Source of the DNA: an uncultured Clostridia bacterium | Lineage (GTDB): Bacteria > Bacillota > Clostridia > TANB77 > CAG-508 | Assembly (NCBI GenBank): GCA_934119935.1 | Contig: CAKOSX010000002.1 | Span: 1 to 64,000 of the forward strand | Direction: 5' to 3' | DNA: 64,000 nt | Part shown: positions 42,588 to 50,513 of the stretch, one piece after another | Numbering within the stretch: the stretch's first letter is position 1 | How the letters are laid out: each line of letters starts with the position of its first letter | Program-made: the position numbers and the translations under genes | The notes under the pieces: model-generated | The model's input: only the letters and a program-made list of their open reading frames with translations | What the model was told of the DNA's origin: nothing | The model's database searches: none

Positions 42588-43673
42588 ATGGAAAAAAAGA
42601 CCAAAATTCTAATAAGTTTATTAATAATCATAATATTAGCATGTGCTGGAGTTGTAGCGTATAAAATTTATAAAGATAAAATCGAAAATAAAAACTTGAG
42701 CCAAGAAAACACTGAAGTTATAAATAATGCAGTAGATGAACCTTTAGAGGTAGAAGTAAAGACAGTTCAAACATTTAAAGGTGATGAGAGACCAATAGCT
42801 GTTATGATAGATAATCATAAAGCAGCTTTACCACAGGGTGGATTGAATAATGCATATATGGTTTACGAAATAATAGTTGAAGGTGGAGAAAGCAGATTGA
42901 TGGCTCTATTTAAAGGGCAAGCTTTAGATAAAATTGGACCAGTAAGAAGTTCAAGACATTATTTCTTGGATTATGCCTTAGAAAATGATGCAATATATGT
43001 CCATTATGGATGGAGCCCACAAGCCCAATACGACATTTCTAATCTAGGTGTAAACAATATAAATGGAATTTCAGAAAGTGAAAGCTCATTCTGGAGAGTT
43101 AAAGATAAGAGAGCACCACACAATGTGGCAACTAGTACGGCTAAAATTCTTTCTATAGCAGAACGTAAAGGCTATAAAACTACTTCAACAAAGAAGAGCG
43201 TACTAAACTACGTAACAGATGAAGTTGAATTAACAGATGGTCAGAGTGCAGAAAAAATAACTATTCCGTATTCTTATTCAAACGATGTAGAATATACATA
43301 TGATGCTACAACTAAGAGATATCAAAGATATTCAAAAGGTGTAAAAGAAACTGATTGGAGCACCGGAGAAAATGTAACAACAAAGAACATAATAATAACA
43401 TTTGCAAAAAATTCAGTATTGAATGATGGAGAAAACAAAGACAGGCAAACATTATCAAATATTGGAACATTAGATGGATACTATATTACAAATGGTAAAG
43501 CAATAAAAATTACTTGTGAAAAAACTTCAAGAAGTGCACAAACTGTGTATAAAGACTTAGAAGGAAACGAAATAAAAGTAAATGACGGAAATACATATGT
43601 TCAAATATGCCCAATAAATGCAAAAGTAACAATAGAAGGGGCAGAGAAAACCGTAACAGAGGATGTTGATTAA
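42588..43673 (+). CDS. DUF3048 (YerB-like) surface protein
   Basis: A 361-aa exported protein with an N-terminal membrane segment (ILISLLIIIILACAGVVAYKIY); the Cys inside it does not form a clear lipobox. The mature part matches DUF3048: RPIAVMIDNHKAALPQGGLNNAYMVYEIIVEGGESRLMALF, IGPVRSSRHYFLDYALENDAIYVHYGWSPQA and the later APHNVATS. Family function is unknown. AAAGGAGAG precedes the ATG, 21 bases after dgkA, with a terminator behind it. Confidence 0.9.
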   Translation: MEKKTKILISLLIIIILACAGVVAYKIYKDKIENKNLSQENTEVINNAVDEPLEVEVKTVQTFKGDERPIAVMIDNHKAALPQGGLNNAYMVYEIIVEGGESRLMALFKGQALDKIGPVRSSRHYFLDYALENDAIYVHYGWSPQAQYDISNLGVNNINGISESESSFWRVKDKRAPHNVATSTAKILSIAERKGYKTTSTKKSVLNYVTDEVELTDGQSAEKITIPYSYSNDVEYTYDATTKRYQRYSKGVKETDWSTGENVTTKNIIITFAKNSVLNDGENKDRQTLSNIGTLDGYYITNGKAIKITCEKTSRSAQTVYKDLEGNEIKVNDGNTYVQICPINAKVTIEGAEKTVTEDVD

Positions 43674-43678
43674 AGAAA

Positions 43679-43718
43679 AAATAATTCGTGTTATTAAATA
43701 ATACGAATTATTTTTTTG
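43679..43718 (+). terminator. Terminator of the yqfC-DUF3048 gene group
   Basis: AATAATTCGTGTTATT and AATAATACGAATTATT pair and are followed by seven T. Confidence 0.88.
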
Positions 43719-43799
43719 TAAACTTTAATAGTTTTGTAAATAAAAAATATGATATACTGTATTTGGAATAAATTATTATTATAAATTATGGAGGTAGAA

Positions 43800-44315
43800 A
43801 TGGAGAATGTTGATATTTTTAATAAAAGAAGAGAAAAATTAGAAAATATAAGAGAAAGAGGTAAATTGGGAAAAAATGAATACAGCATTTCAGTCCATGT
43901 TTGGCTTCTTGAAGACGATAAATTATGGATTCAGCAACGTTCTAATGAAAAGAAGATATTTCCCGGATTATGGGAACAATCAGGTGGAGGCGTTATAAGA
44001 GGTGAGACCAGCTTAGAAGCTGTAAAAAGAGAAATGAAAGAAGAGTTAGGATTAGATATACAAGATGAAGAGATAACATATATAGGAAGTTATACAAGGG
44101 TAAAAGATATAGTTGATATATGGTTAGTACAAAGAAGATTTTCAGAAGATAAAATAATATTGCAAGATGAAGAGGTAGCCAATATTAAAAATGTAACTTT
44201 TGAAGAATTTGACAAGATGATAGAAAATAAAGAAGTTGTACCAACAATAAATCCATCATATAACTTATTGAAAAATTATTATGATGGATATATGAAAGGA
44301 GAAATGCTAAAATAG
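43800..44315 (+). CDS. Nudix hydrolase (IDI-like)
   Basis: A 171-aa Nudix enzyme. The Nudix box GGGVIRGETSLEAVKREMKEELGL (about 61-84) has the GX5EX7REUXEEXGU residues. The preceding VHVWLLEDDKLWIQQRSNEKKIFPGLWEQS resembles isopentenyl-diphosphate isomerase-like Nudix proteins. Substrate unknown. The start at 43800 follows GGAGGT; the upstream ATG contains the ribosome binding site. The 3' end overlaps the convergent recO stop by nine bases. Confidence 0.9.
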   Translation: MENVDIFNKRREKLENIRERGKLGKNEYSISVHVWLLEDDKLWIQQRSNEKKIFPGLWEQSGGGVIRGETSLEAVKREMKEELGLDIQDEEITYIGSYTRVKDIVDIWLVQRRFSEDKIILQDEEVANIKNVTFEEFDKMIENKEVVPTINPSYNLLKNYYDGYMKGEMLK

Positions 44316-45035
44316 CTTTTCAAATTTATAATCTTTATCTAAATTCTTATTTAAATACAAACTGCTAATTATTTGCAGTTCTTTTTTTGATTCATCAGAT
44401 ACGTTGAATGAATATATTTTTTTTGCAGGTGCTGTACATATATATTTTAGAGCATCGAAAGTATCTTTAGTAATTTGAATTGCAGATTTATCCACTCTTC
44501 CACAGTTGTTACATAAAAAACCACTATGTGCTATGCTAAAATAGCAGATATTTTCTGAAGAGCCACAGCTTACACATTTTCCAAGCCTTGGGGAATAGCC
44601 GAGCAATACCATAAGACGTAATTCGAAAACAGACAGTATAAAATCTTTGTCCACGTCTGTTTCTGAGATTATATATAATGTATTTAATAACAATTGAAGT
44701 ATCTTATACGTGTATTGGTTTTCGTCGGTAACATCATATACAAGCCTTGAAATAAAAGAGGCATATGTTAGCTTGTCTAAGTCTTTACGAATATTGTAAA
44801 AAACTTCGATAGGCTCGCATGAGTTTAGATTATAAGAATTTACGCCACTATATACAACTAAGTCACTAAAACTTAAAAATTGGGTGCCAGCCATAAGAGG
44901 GCTCTTAGGTTTTCTGGCCCCCTTTGCAGCACAACCAATTTTACCAATATCAGGAGTTAAAATTGATACCATTTTATCAAAATCTCCCATGTTACTTTCT
45001 AAAAGAATTATTCCCTTTGTCTTTATTATTCCCAT
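44307..45035 (-). CDS. recO: DNA repair protein RecO
   Basis: RecO loads RecA on SSB-coated DNA with RecR. The 242-aa product has the N-terminal OB fold (IKTKGIILLESNMGDFDKMVSILTPDIGKIGCAAKGARK) and a zinc motif CVSCGSSE...CNNCG (about 157-181), ending with helical repeats. The start overlaps the 3' end of the small yqzL-like gene by 44 bases, implying translational coupling. Order era-yqzL-recO is standard for Firmicutes. Confidence 0.94.
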   Translation of the reverse strand: MGIIKTKGIILLESNMGDFDKMVSILTPDIGKIGCAAKGARKPKSPLMAGTQFLSFSDLVVYSGVNSYNLNSCEPIEVFYNIRKDLDKLTYASFISRLVYDVTDENQYTYKILQLLLNTLYIISETDVDKDFILSVFELRLMVLLGYSPRLGKCVSCGSSENICYFSIAHSGFLCNNCGRVDKSAIQITKDTFDALKYICTAPAKKIYSFNVSDESKKELQIISSLYLNKNLDKDYKFEKLF

Positions 45036-45177
45036 AAATATCCTTCTCGTAATTTATTTGATTATTTAGTGTGTTTTTTTGTAAATCTCTTTCAACATTT
45101 TCTACTTCCATTAATTCTAAAAAAGTATTGATATTACCTGTATTTTTAAAAGTATTCCATGCTAATTTTTTTATCAT
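44992..45177 (-). CDS. yqzL: YqzL-like small protein
   Basis: A 61-aa protein starting MIKKLAWNTFKNTGNINTFLELMEVE, which resembles the YqzL family (W..F..TG.I..YL...). In Bacillus yqzL lies between era and recO, exactly as here. The C-terminal half is Asn/Lys-rich and longer than usual. AGGAGG lies upstream of the ATG at 45177; a longer frame start has no such site. Confidence 0.75.
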   Translation of the reverse strand: MIKKLAWNTFKNTGNINTFLELMEVENVERDLQKNTLNNQINYEKDIYGNNKDKGNNSFRK

Positions 45178-45254
45178 ATAATGTAATCCTCCTATGTACA
45201 AAAACATACTAGCTGATTTTATCTTTTGCTAATTTAATTTTTTTATACTAATAA

Positions 45255-46163
45255 TTATTGTAATTTAAATTTTTTTACAAGAGCAGTGTCATTTAGCCAG
45301 TCTTCTCTAACTTTAACCCACAACTGCAAGTTTATTTTAGTATCAAGCATTTTTTCTAGGTCTTCTCTTGCATAAGTACCAATCCTTTTAAGCATTTGAC
45401 CTTTTTTACCAATAATTATTCCTTTATGAGACTCCCTTAAACAATAGATGGTAGCAGAAACATCATAAATTCCTTCGCCAGTCTTAGTTTTTCTAAATTT
45501 CATTTTATCTGTTTCAACGTAAATTCCATGAGGAACTTCGTCATCTAATAATTTTAATGCTTTCTCTCTTATTGTTTCTTCGGCAAGTTGCCTTAGTGTC
45601 TGATCAGTATATTCCTCAGTATCATAATATGCAGGACCAGGTTTTAAGTGTGCTTCGATTTCGTCTAATAGTGCATCCAAGTTCTTATTTTTAGTTACAG
45701 AAATAGGAATGACTGCTTGAAAATTATATTCATTAGAATATAATTCGATCAATTTTGCAATTTTGGCTTTATCTACTAAATCGATTTTATTAATTACAAG
45801 AATGCATTTTTTCTTAGATTCTATTATCTTGTCTAATATAATTCGATCACCTCTGCCAATTTCCTCAGAAGTTGCATCAATAACGAAAACAATTATATCA
45901 ACATCTAAAGAAGCTCCGAAAGCTGTTTCAACCATTACATTGCCAAGCTTAGATTTTGGCTTATGAATTCCAGGCGTATCTACGAAAATTATTTGAGAAT
46001 TAGGACGGTTTACAATTGCCCTAATTGCAGTTCTTGTAGTCTGAGTTTTATTTGCAACCGCTGCAACTTTCTCGCCGACTAAGGCATTTATAATACTAGA
46101 TTTTCCAACATTTGTTCTGCCTAACATAGAAACAAAGCCAGATTTAAAATTTGAATTTTCCAT
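45255..46163 (-). CDS. era: GTPase Era
   Basis: Era binds 16S rRNA near its 3' end and links 30S assembly to growth. The 302-aa protein has G1 GRTNVGKSS, G2/G3 RTAIR and DTPGIHKPKSKLG, G4 NKID, and a C-terminal KH domain with HKGIIIGKKGQMLKRIGTYAREDLEKML. Era heads the minus-strand group era-yqzL-recO. Upstream lies a palindromic repeat (copy 5). Confidence 0.97.
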   Translation of the reverse strand: MENSNFKSGFVSMLGRTNVGKSSIINALVGEKVAAVANKTQTTRTAIRAIVNRPNSQIIFVDTPGIHKPKSKLGNVMVETAFGASLDVDIIVFVIDATSEEIGRGDRIILDKIIESKKKCILVINKIDLVDKAKIAKLIELYSNEYNFQAVIPISVTKNKNLDALLDEIEAHLKPGPAYYDTEEYTDQTLRQLAEETIREKALKLLDDEVPHGIYVETDKMKFRKTKTGEGIYDVSATIYCLRESHKGIIIGKKGQMLKRIGTYAREDLEKMLDTKINLQLWVKVREDWLNDTALVKKFKLQ

Positions 46164-46256
46164 AACTTACTCCATTTATATTATAACCTATCTGAAATCA
46201 ATTTTTTGTAGAAAACAGTAGATTAAAAAAATTATTAATTATTTTGCAAATTATAA

Positions 46257-46378
46257 TGCTAATCAGAAATAATTTATGTTTTTGAAAAATTCAACTGGAA
46301 GCTCGCCTTTTGAGGAGTCCGAAGGAGCTCCGACCAAGAGCGACATGTTGAATTTAAAAAAACAAATTATTTCTAATT
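46257..46378 (-). repeat. Palindromic intergenic element, copy 5
   Basis: The core is on the minus strand (46300-46343): GCTCTTGGTCGGAGCTCC-TTC-GGACTCCTCAAAAGGCGAGC. Arms AGAAATAATTT and AAATTATTTCT pair. It lies between the divergent starts of era and pth, so it cannot be acting as a gene terminator for either. Confidence 0.85.
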
Positions 46379-46429
46379 AATATTAATATAAAATACTAAT
46401 CATATTGCAATGGAATTATATAATATTTT

Positions 46430-46458
46430 TTGCAATGTGTCAAAATTTATGCTATACT
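46430..46458 (+). promoter_or_regulatory. Promoter of pth
   Basis: TTGCAA (46430-46435), 17 bases, TATACT (46453-46458) with TG before the -10. Confidence 0.7.
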
Positions 46459-46492
46459 ATCAATTGAAATTTTTGAAAAAAGAGGAAAAATT

Positions 46493-47050
46493 ATGTATCT
46501 AATAGTAGGGCTTGGAAACCCAGAGCCAGAATATTCTAAAACAAGACATAACATGGGTTTTGATGTAATAAATAAATTATCTGAAAAATATAAAATAGAA
46601 GTAAAAAAAGAAAAATTTGAGGGACTGTATGGAACTGGTATAATAGAGGGAGAAAAAGTTATATTGTTAAAGCCTCAAACATTTATGAATGCTAGTGGAG
46701 AAAGTGTGGAAAAGTTTGCTAAATTTTATAAAATTGATGCAAAAGATATACTCGTAATATTTGATGACATAGATATAGAAACTGGAACTATGAAAATAAG
46801 AAAAAAAGGCGGAGCCGGTACTCATAATGGCATGAAATCTATGGTAAAAGAGCTTAATACGACTGAATTTCCACGTGTTAGAGTTGGAACAGGAAAACAA
46901 GAGAAAGTAGCTGATTTAGTCGATTATGTCATAGGAAGAGTTGATGACGAGGAATATAAGAAACTAGAAATTGGTGTGGAGAAAGCAGAGGTTGCAGTTG
47001 AAGAAATTCTGAAAATAGGAATAGATAATGCAATGAATAGATTGAATTAA
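46493..47050 (+). CDS. pth: Peptidyl-tRNA hydrolase
   Basis: Pth frees stalled peptidyl-tRNAs. The 185-aa product shows LIVGLGNPEPEYSKTRHNMGFDVI with the catalytic His20-region (TRHN), KPQTFMNASGESV, DDIDIETG and KKGGAGTHNGMKSM. The ATG at 46493 follows AGAGGAAAA; the longer frame includes the promoter. The next gene (RNase G-like) starts 15 bases downstream, so the two are co-transcribed. Confidence 0.96.
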   Translation: MYLIVGLGNPEPEYSKTRHNMGFDVINKLSEKYKIEVKKEKFEGLYGTGIIEGEKVILLKPQTFMNASGESVEKFAKFYKIDAKDILVIFDDIDIETGTMKIRKKGGAGTHNGMKSMVKELNTTEFPRVRVGTGKQEKVADLVDYVIGRVDDEEYKKLEIGVEKAEVAVEEILKIGIDNAMNRLN

Positions 47051-47064
47051 AGGGACATAACAAA

Positions 47065-48270
47065 ATGAAAGATATAATAATTAATAAAAATGAATATGGT
47101 AGTAATTTAATAGCATTAGTTGAAAATGGTAAGTTAATTGAGAAATATGATGATGACGAATCTATTAAAGCTAATGAAGGAAATATTTATTGTGGAATTG
47201 TGAGAGACCTTTTACCAGGAATGCAGTCGGCTTTTATTGATATTGGAGAAGATAAAAATGCTTTTATACATATAAAAGATGTAATACCAAAGGTAAGTAA
47301 TGTAACAGGAAATAAAGACGAAAATCTTGAAAGATATAAAATAAAAGACTATTTAAAAGTAAATATGCCAGTACTGGTACAAGTAAAAAAGAGCGAGGAA
47401 AACCTAAAAGGGGCAAGAGTATCAACACATATTAGCATAACTGGAAGATTGTCTGTATTAATGATAAATGTGGATTTTATAACAATTTCTCAAAAGATTG
47501 AAAACAAAGAAGAAAGAGCTAGACTAAAAAAGCTAGCCTCTGAAATATTAAGTGAATTAAATGAAAACAGTAAATACGGACTAATTTTAAGAACATCAGC
47601 CGAAGGCAAGGAAAAAGCTGAAATAGAAAAAGATGTTGCGGATTTAATAGAAATATGGAAAAAGATAAAGGCATCATACGATGAAAGTTTGAAAGATAAA
47701 AGACCACAACTAATTTTTCAAAATTATGATGTAATATCAAAGTTTTTAGTAAGTGTATTAGAAACTGATGTAGATAGAGTAATTGTTAACTCAAAAAATA
47801 CCTGTGAAACAATATTAGAATATTTAAAGAAAATTGGAAAAGAAAATGTCGAAGTTGTTTTAAATGAGAATGAGGATTTAACCAAAATGCATGATATAGC
47901 TGGGCAAATAGAAGAAATGAAAGAGAGAAAAATATGGCTAAAATGTGGAGGCTTTATAACAATAGATAAAACAGAAGCACTAACAGCCATAGACATAAAT
48001 TCTGGAAAATTCACAGGAAAGAAAAATTCAAGCAAGGAAAATACAATATATAAAGTTAATCAAGAAGCAACAGTGGAAATAGCAAAACAATTAAGGCTTA
48101 GAAACATAAGTGGAATAATCGTAATAGATTACATCGATATGGAAGAAGAGCAAGACCGTAAAAATATAATGAATTTACTAGAAAAAGAGTTGAAAAAAGA
48201 TAGAAGTAAAACGCAAGTAATGGGCTTTACAAAGTTAGATTTATTAGAAATGACAAGAAAAAAACTATAA
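47065..48270 (+). CDS. rng: RNase E/G family ribonuclease, short form
   Basis: A 401-aa endoribonuclease of the RNase E/G family. It has the S1 domain (NIYCGIVRDLLPGMQSAFIDIGEDKNAFIHIKDV), the 5'-sensor/RNase H region, and the catalytic DNase I-like segment with ALTAIDINSGKFTG and IIVIDYIDMEEEQDR, where the metal-binding Asp residues lie. It ends at GFTKLDLLEMTRKKL. Canonical RNase G continues into a CPxC zinc-link used for dimerisation; that part is absent. The rplU promoter begins four bases after the stop, so this is a genuine end. Confidence 0.9.
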   Translation: MKDIIINKNEYGSNLIALVENGKLIEKYDDDESIKANEGNIYCGIVRDLLPGMQSAFIDIGEDKNAFIHIKDVIPKVSNVTGNKDENLERYKIKDYLKVNMPVLVQVKKSEENLKGARVSTHISITGRLSVLMINVDFITISQKIENKEERARLKKLASEILSELNENSKYGLILRTSAEGKEKAEIEKDVADLIEIWKKIKASYDESLKDKRPQLIFQNYDVISKFLVSVLETDVDRVIVNSKNTCETILEYLKKIGKENVEVVLNENEDLTKMHDIAGQIEEMKERKIWLKCGGFITIDKTEALTAIDINSGKFTGKKNSSKENTIYKVNQEATVEIAKQLRLRNISGIIVIDYIDMEEEQDRKNIMNLLEKELKKDRSKTQVMGFTKLDLLEMTRKKL

Positions 48271-48273
48271 ACA

Positions 48274-48302
48274 TTGACAAGAACAAATTTATGTGATAAA
48301 AT
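48274..48302 (+). promoter_or_regulatory. Promoter of rplU-rpmA
   Basis: TTGACA (48274-48279), 17 bases, TAAAAT (48297-48302) with GTGA before the -10. Confidence 0.8.
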
Positions 48303-48304
48303 TA

Positions 48305-48410
48305 TAGCCTGTAAGCCGCCTGAGTCGGGCCACTAAATGCTAGATTATAAAAAATAAGCTAGATGCCTTGTATTTTATGCTTAGCGAGTATACATATAAA
48401 GGGAGGTGTA
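48305..48410 (+). ncRNA. Probable L21 leader RNA
   Basis: The ~105-base leader of rplU holds a compact GC-containing fold (GCCTGTAAGCCGCCTGAGTCGGGCC) and a second stem with GCTAGAT and ATCTAGC (AAATGCTAGATTATAAAAAATAAGCTAGATGCC region). Position and the AAGCCGCCTGAGTCGGGC block fit the known Firmicutes L21 leader. The call rests on that resemblance. Confidence 0.65.
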
Positions 48411-48416
48411 CAATTA

Positions 48417-48755
48417 ATGTACGCAATAATTGAAAGTTGTGGAAAGCAATACAAAGTAGCAGAAGGTGATGTTGTATTCTTCGAAAAATTAGATGCTGAA
48501 GAAGGAAAGAAAGTTTCTTTTGATAAAGTTGTTTTAGTATCTGATGACAAAAAAGTAGAAGTTGGAGCTCCTTATGTTAAAGGTGTAAAAGTTGAGGGAA
48601 AAGTATTAGCTAATGGAAAAGGTAAGAAAATAGTTATCTACAAATACAAAGCTAAGAAAAATGAAAGAAGAACTCAAGGACATAGACAACCATTCACAAA
48701 GGTTGAAATAACATCTATAAAAGTTGCTGCAGAGAAGAAAGCAGAAACAAAATAA
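48417..48755 (+). CDS. rplU: 50S ribosomal protein L21
   Basis: A 112-aa L21, an early assembly protein of the large subunit. It begins MYAIIESCGKQYKVAEGDVVFFEKL and contains KIVIYKYKAKKNERRTQGHRQPFTKVEI, the family signature. The ATG at 48417 follows GGGAGGTG. In most Firmicutes a small protease gene (prp/ysxB) separates rplU from rpmA; here only 43 non-coding bases do. Confidence 0.96.
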   Translation: MYAIIESCGKQYKVAEGDVVFFEKLDAEEGKKVSFDKVVLVSDDKKVEVGAPYVKGVKVEGKVLANGKGKKIVIYKYKAKKNERRTQGHRQPFTKVEITSIKVAAEKKAETK

Positions 48756-48798
48756 TAATTATATAGAGAATATAAAAACATGAAGGGAGTGAAACATA

Positions 48799-49176
48799 AT
48801 GGCTCATAAGAAAGGTCAAGGTAGTGTTAAGAACGGTAGAGACAGTGAGTCAAAGCGTCTTGGACTAAAAAGAGCTGATGGTCAAGTTGTTCCAGCTGGA
48901 AACATTCTAGTAAGACAAAGAGGAACAAAATTCCATCCAGGAAAAAATGTTGGCATAGGAAGCGATGATACTTTATATGCAAAAGTAACAGGAACAGTTA
49001 AGTTCGAAAGACTTGGAAGAGATAAGAAACAAGTTAGTGTATATACTGCTGAGGAATTAAAAGCTATGGCAGCTAAAATAGAAGCTCCAAAGGCTGAAAA
49101 AGTAGAAAAGAAAGTTGAAAAGAAAACAACAACTAAAAAAGCTACTACAAAGAAAGCAACAGCAGAAAGCAAATAA
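48799..49176 (+). CDS. rpmA: 50S ribosomal protein L27 without N-terminal presequence, with basic tail
   Basis: L27 reaches the peptidyl-transferase centre with its N-terminus. The body AHKKGQGSVKNGRDSESKRLGLKRADGQ and RQRGTKFHPGKNVGIGSDDTLYA is standard. Most Firmicutes L27 start with a nine-residue extension that Prp removes; here the protein starts directly at MAHKKG, and no upstream in-frame start exists. The C-terminus carries about 30 extra residues of Lys/Ala/Thr/Glu repeats (EKKVEKKTTTKKATTKKATAESK pattern). GAAGGGAG precedes the ATG. Confidence 0.96.
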   Translation: MAHKKGQGSVKNGRDSESKRLGLKRADGQVVPAGNILVRQRGTKFHPGKNVGIGSDDTLYAKVTGTVKFERLGRDKKQVSVYTAEELKAMAAKIEAPKAEKVEKKVEKKTTTKKATTKKATAESK

Positions 49177-49180
49177 TGTG

Positions 49181-49219
49181 AAATCCTAATGTTGGAGAAA
49201 TCCGATGTTAGGATTTTTT
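49181..49219 (+). terminator. Terminator of rplU-rpmA
   Basis: AAATCCTAATGTT and GATGTTAGGATTT pair, followed by TTTT. Confidence 0.85.
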
Positions 49220-49268
49220 GAATATATAAAAAATATTCTAGAAAAAATAATAGGATTTTGCAGAAGTA

Positions 49269-49297
49269 TTGTAAAATTAAGGCAAATCCTATATAAT
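49269..49297 (+). promoter_or_regulatory. Promoter of trpS
   Basis: TTGTAA (49269-49274), 17 bases, TATAAT (49292-49297). The short leader leaves no room for a T-box. Confidence 0.7.
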
Positions 49298-49338
49298 ATA
49301 TGGAGCAAAAAAATAAATGAACAGAACGGGAGGACAAT

Positions 49339-50352
49339 ATGGAAAAAGTAAAAAGAATTTTAACAGGAGATAGACCAACGGGAAGACTTCATATAGGCCA
49401 TTATTTTGGCTCTTTGCAAAAAAGAGTAGAGATGCAGAACTCAGGTTTGTATGACCCATATATTTTGATTGCCGATGTGCAAGCATTAACAGATAATTTT
49501 AATAATCCAGATAAGGTAAGAAAAAATGTAAGAGAAGTTGCAATGGATTATTTATCTGTTGGAATAGATCCTGAAAAGACAACAATATATATTCAGTCTA
49601 TGATACCAGAAGTTGCTGAACTTACAGTGTTTTATTCTAATTTAGTAACTATTGCAAGACTAGAAAGAAATCCAACCGTTAAAACCGAAATAGCTCAAAA
49701 AAGAGATATATTCGGAGAAAGTGTTACATATGGATTCTTAGGATATCCAGTAAGCCAAGCAGCTGATATAACATGCTTCGAAGGAGAATTAATTCCGGTT
49801 GGAGAAGACCAATTACCATTAATCGAACAATGTAGAGAAATTGTTAGAAAATTTAATTCTATATATGGAGACGTTTTAATAGAACCAGAGGCAGTTTTGT
49901 CATCAGCTAAGAGAATAAAAGGCTTAGACGGAAACGAGAAAATGGGAAAATCTCTTGGCAATGCTATATATTTATCTGATAGCGAAGAAGAAATAACAAG
50001 AAAAGTTATGAGTGCTGTAACAGATCCAAAGAGAATAAAAAAAGACGATTTAGGAAACCCTGATGTATGTATGGTTGCATACTATCACAATTTATTCTCA
50101 ACAAAAGAAGAGTATGAAAACGTATGTGCAGAATGTAGAGCAGGAAGCCGTGGCTGTGTAGCTTGTAAGAAACAATTAGCACATAACATAATAGAAACTT
50201 TAAGACCAATTAGAGAAAAGAGAAAATATTATGAAGATCATCCAGAAATAGTAGATAAAATATTGATGGAAGGAACAGCAAGGGCACAAAAAGTTGCACA
50301 AGAGACAATGAAAAAAGTAAAGAAAGCAATGAAATTAGATTATTTTGAATAA
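49339..50352 (+). CDS. trpS: Tryptophanyl-tRNA synthetase
   Basis: A 337-aa class I synthetase for tRNA-Trp. The HIGH motif is in TGDRPTGRLHIGHYFGSL and the KMSKS equivalent is EKMGKSLGNAIYL. The intervening DVQALTDN, YPVSQAADI and PVGEDQLPLIEQCREI segments are typical. GGGAGG precedes the ATG. A palindromic element (copy 6) follows the stop. Confidence 0.96.
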   Translation: MEKVKRILTGDRPTGRLHIGHYFGSLQKRVEMQNSGLYDPYILIADVQALTDNFNNPDKVRKNVREVAMDYLSVGIDPEKTTIYIQSMIPEVAELTVFYSNLVTIARLERNPTVKTEIAQKRDIFGESVTYGFLGYPVSQAADITCFEGELIPVGEDQLPLIEQCREIVRKFNSIYGDVLIEPEAVLSSAKRIKGLDGNEKMGKSLGNAIYLSDSEEEITRKVMSAVTDPKRIKKDDLGNPDVCMVAYYHNLFSTKEEYENVCAECRAGSRGCVACKKQLAHNIIETLRPIREKRKYYEDHPEIVDKILMEGTARAQKVAQETMKKVKKAMKLDYFE

Positions 50353-50364
50353 ATTTAATAATAA

Positions 50365-50476
50365 AAAATAATTTCCATTTTTAAAAATAAGGTCGAGCCC
50401 GCCTTTTGAGGAGTCCGAAGGAGCTCCGACCAAGGGCGAAATACCGAAATTTTTAAAAATTGAAATTGTTTTATAT
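50365..50476 (-). repeat. Palindromic intergenic element, copy 6
   Basis: The core is on the minus strand (about 50393-50440): CGCCCTTGGTCGGAGCTCC-TTC-GGACTCCTCAAAAGGCGGGC. The flanking arms AATAATTTCCATTTTTAAAAAT and ATTTTTAAAAATTGAAATTGTT pair. It sits between trpS and obgE, with the obgE promoter overlapping its right edge. Confidence 0.85.
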
Positions 50477-50493
50477 ATAAATAATTGTAAAAT
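50466..50493 (+). promoter_or_regulatory. Promoter of obgE
   Basis: TTGTTT (50466-50471), 16 bases, TAAAAT (50488-50493). The -35 is supplied by the right arm of the palindromic element. Confidence 0.55.
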
Positions 50494-50513
50494 AGAATGT
50501 GAGGAATAAAATA

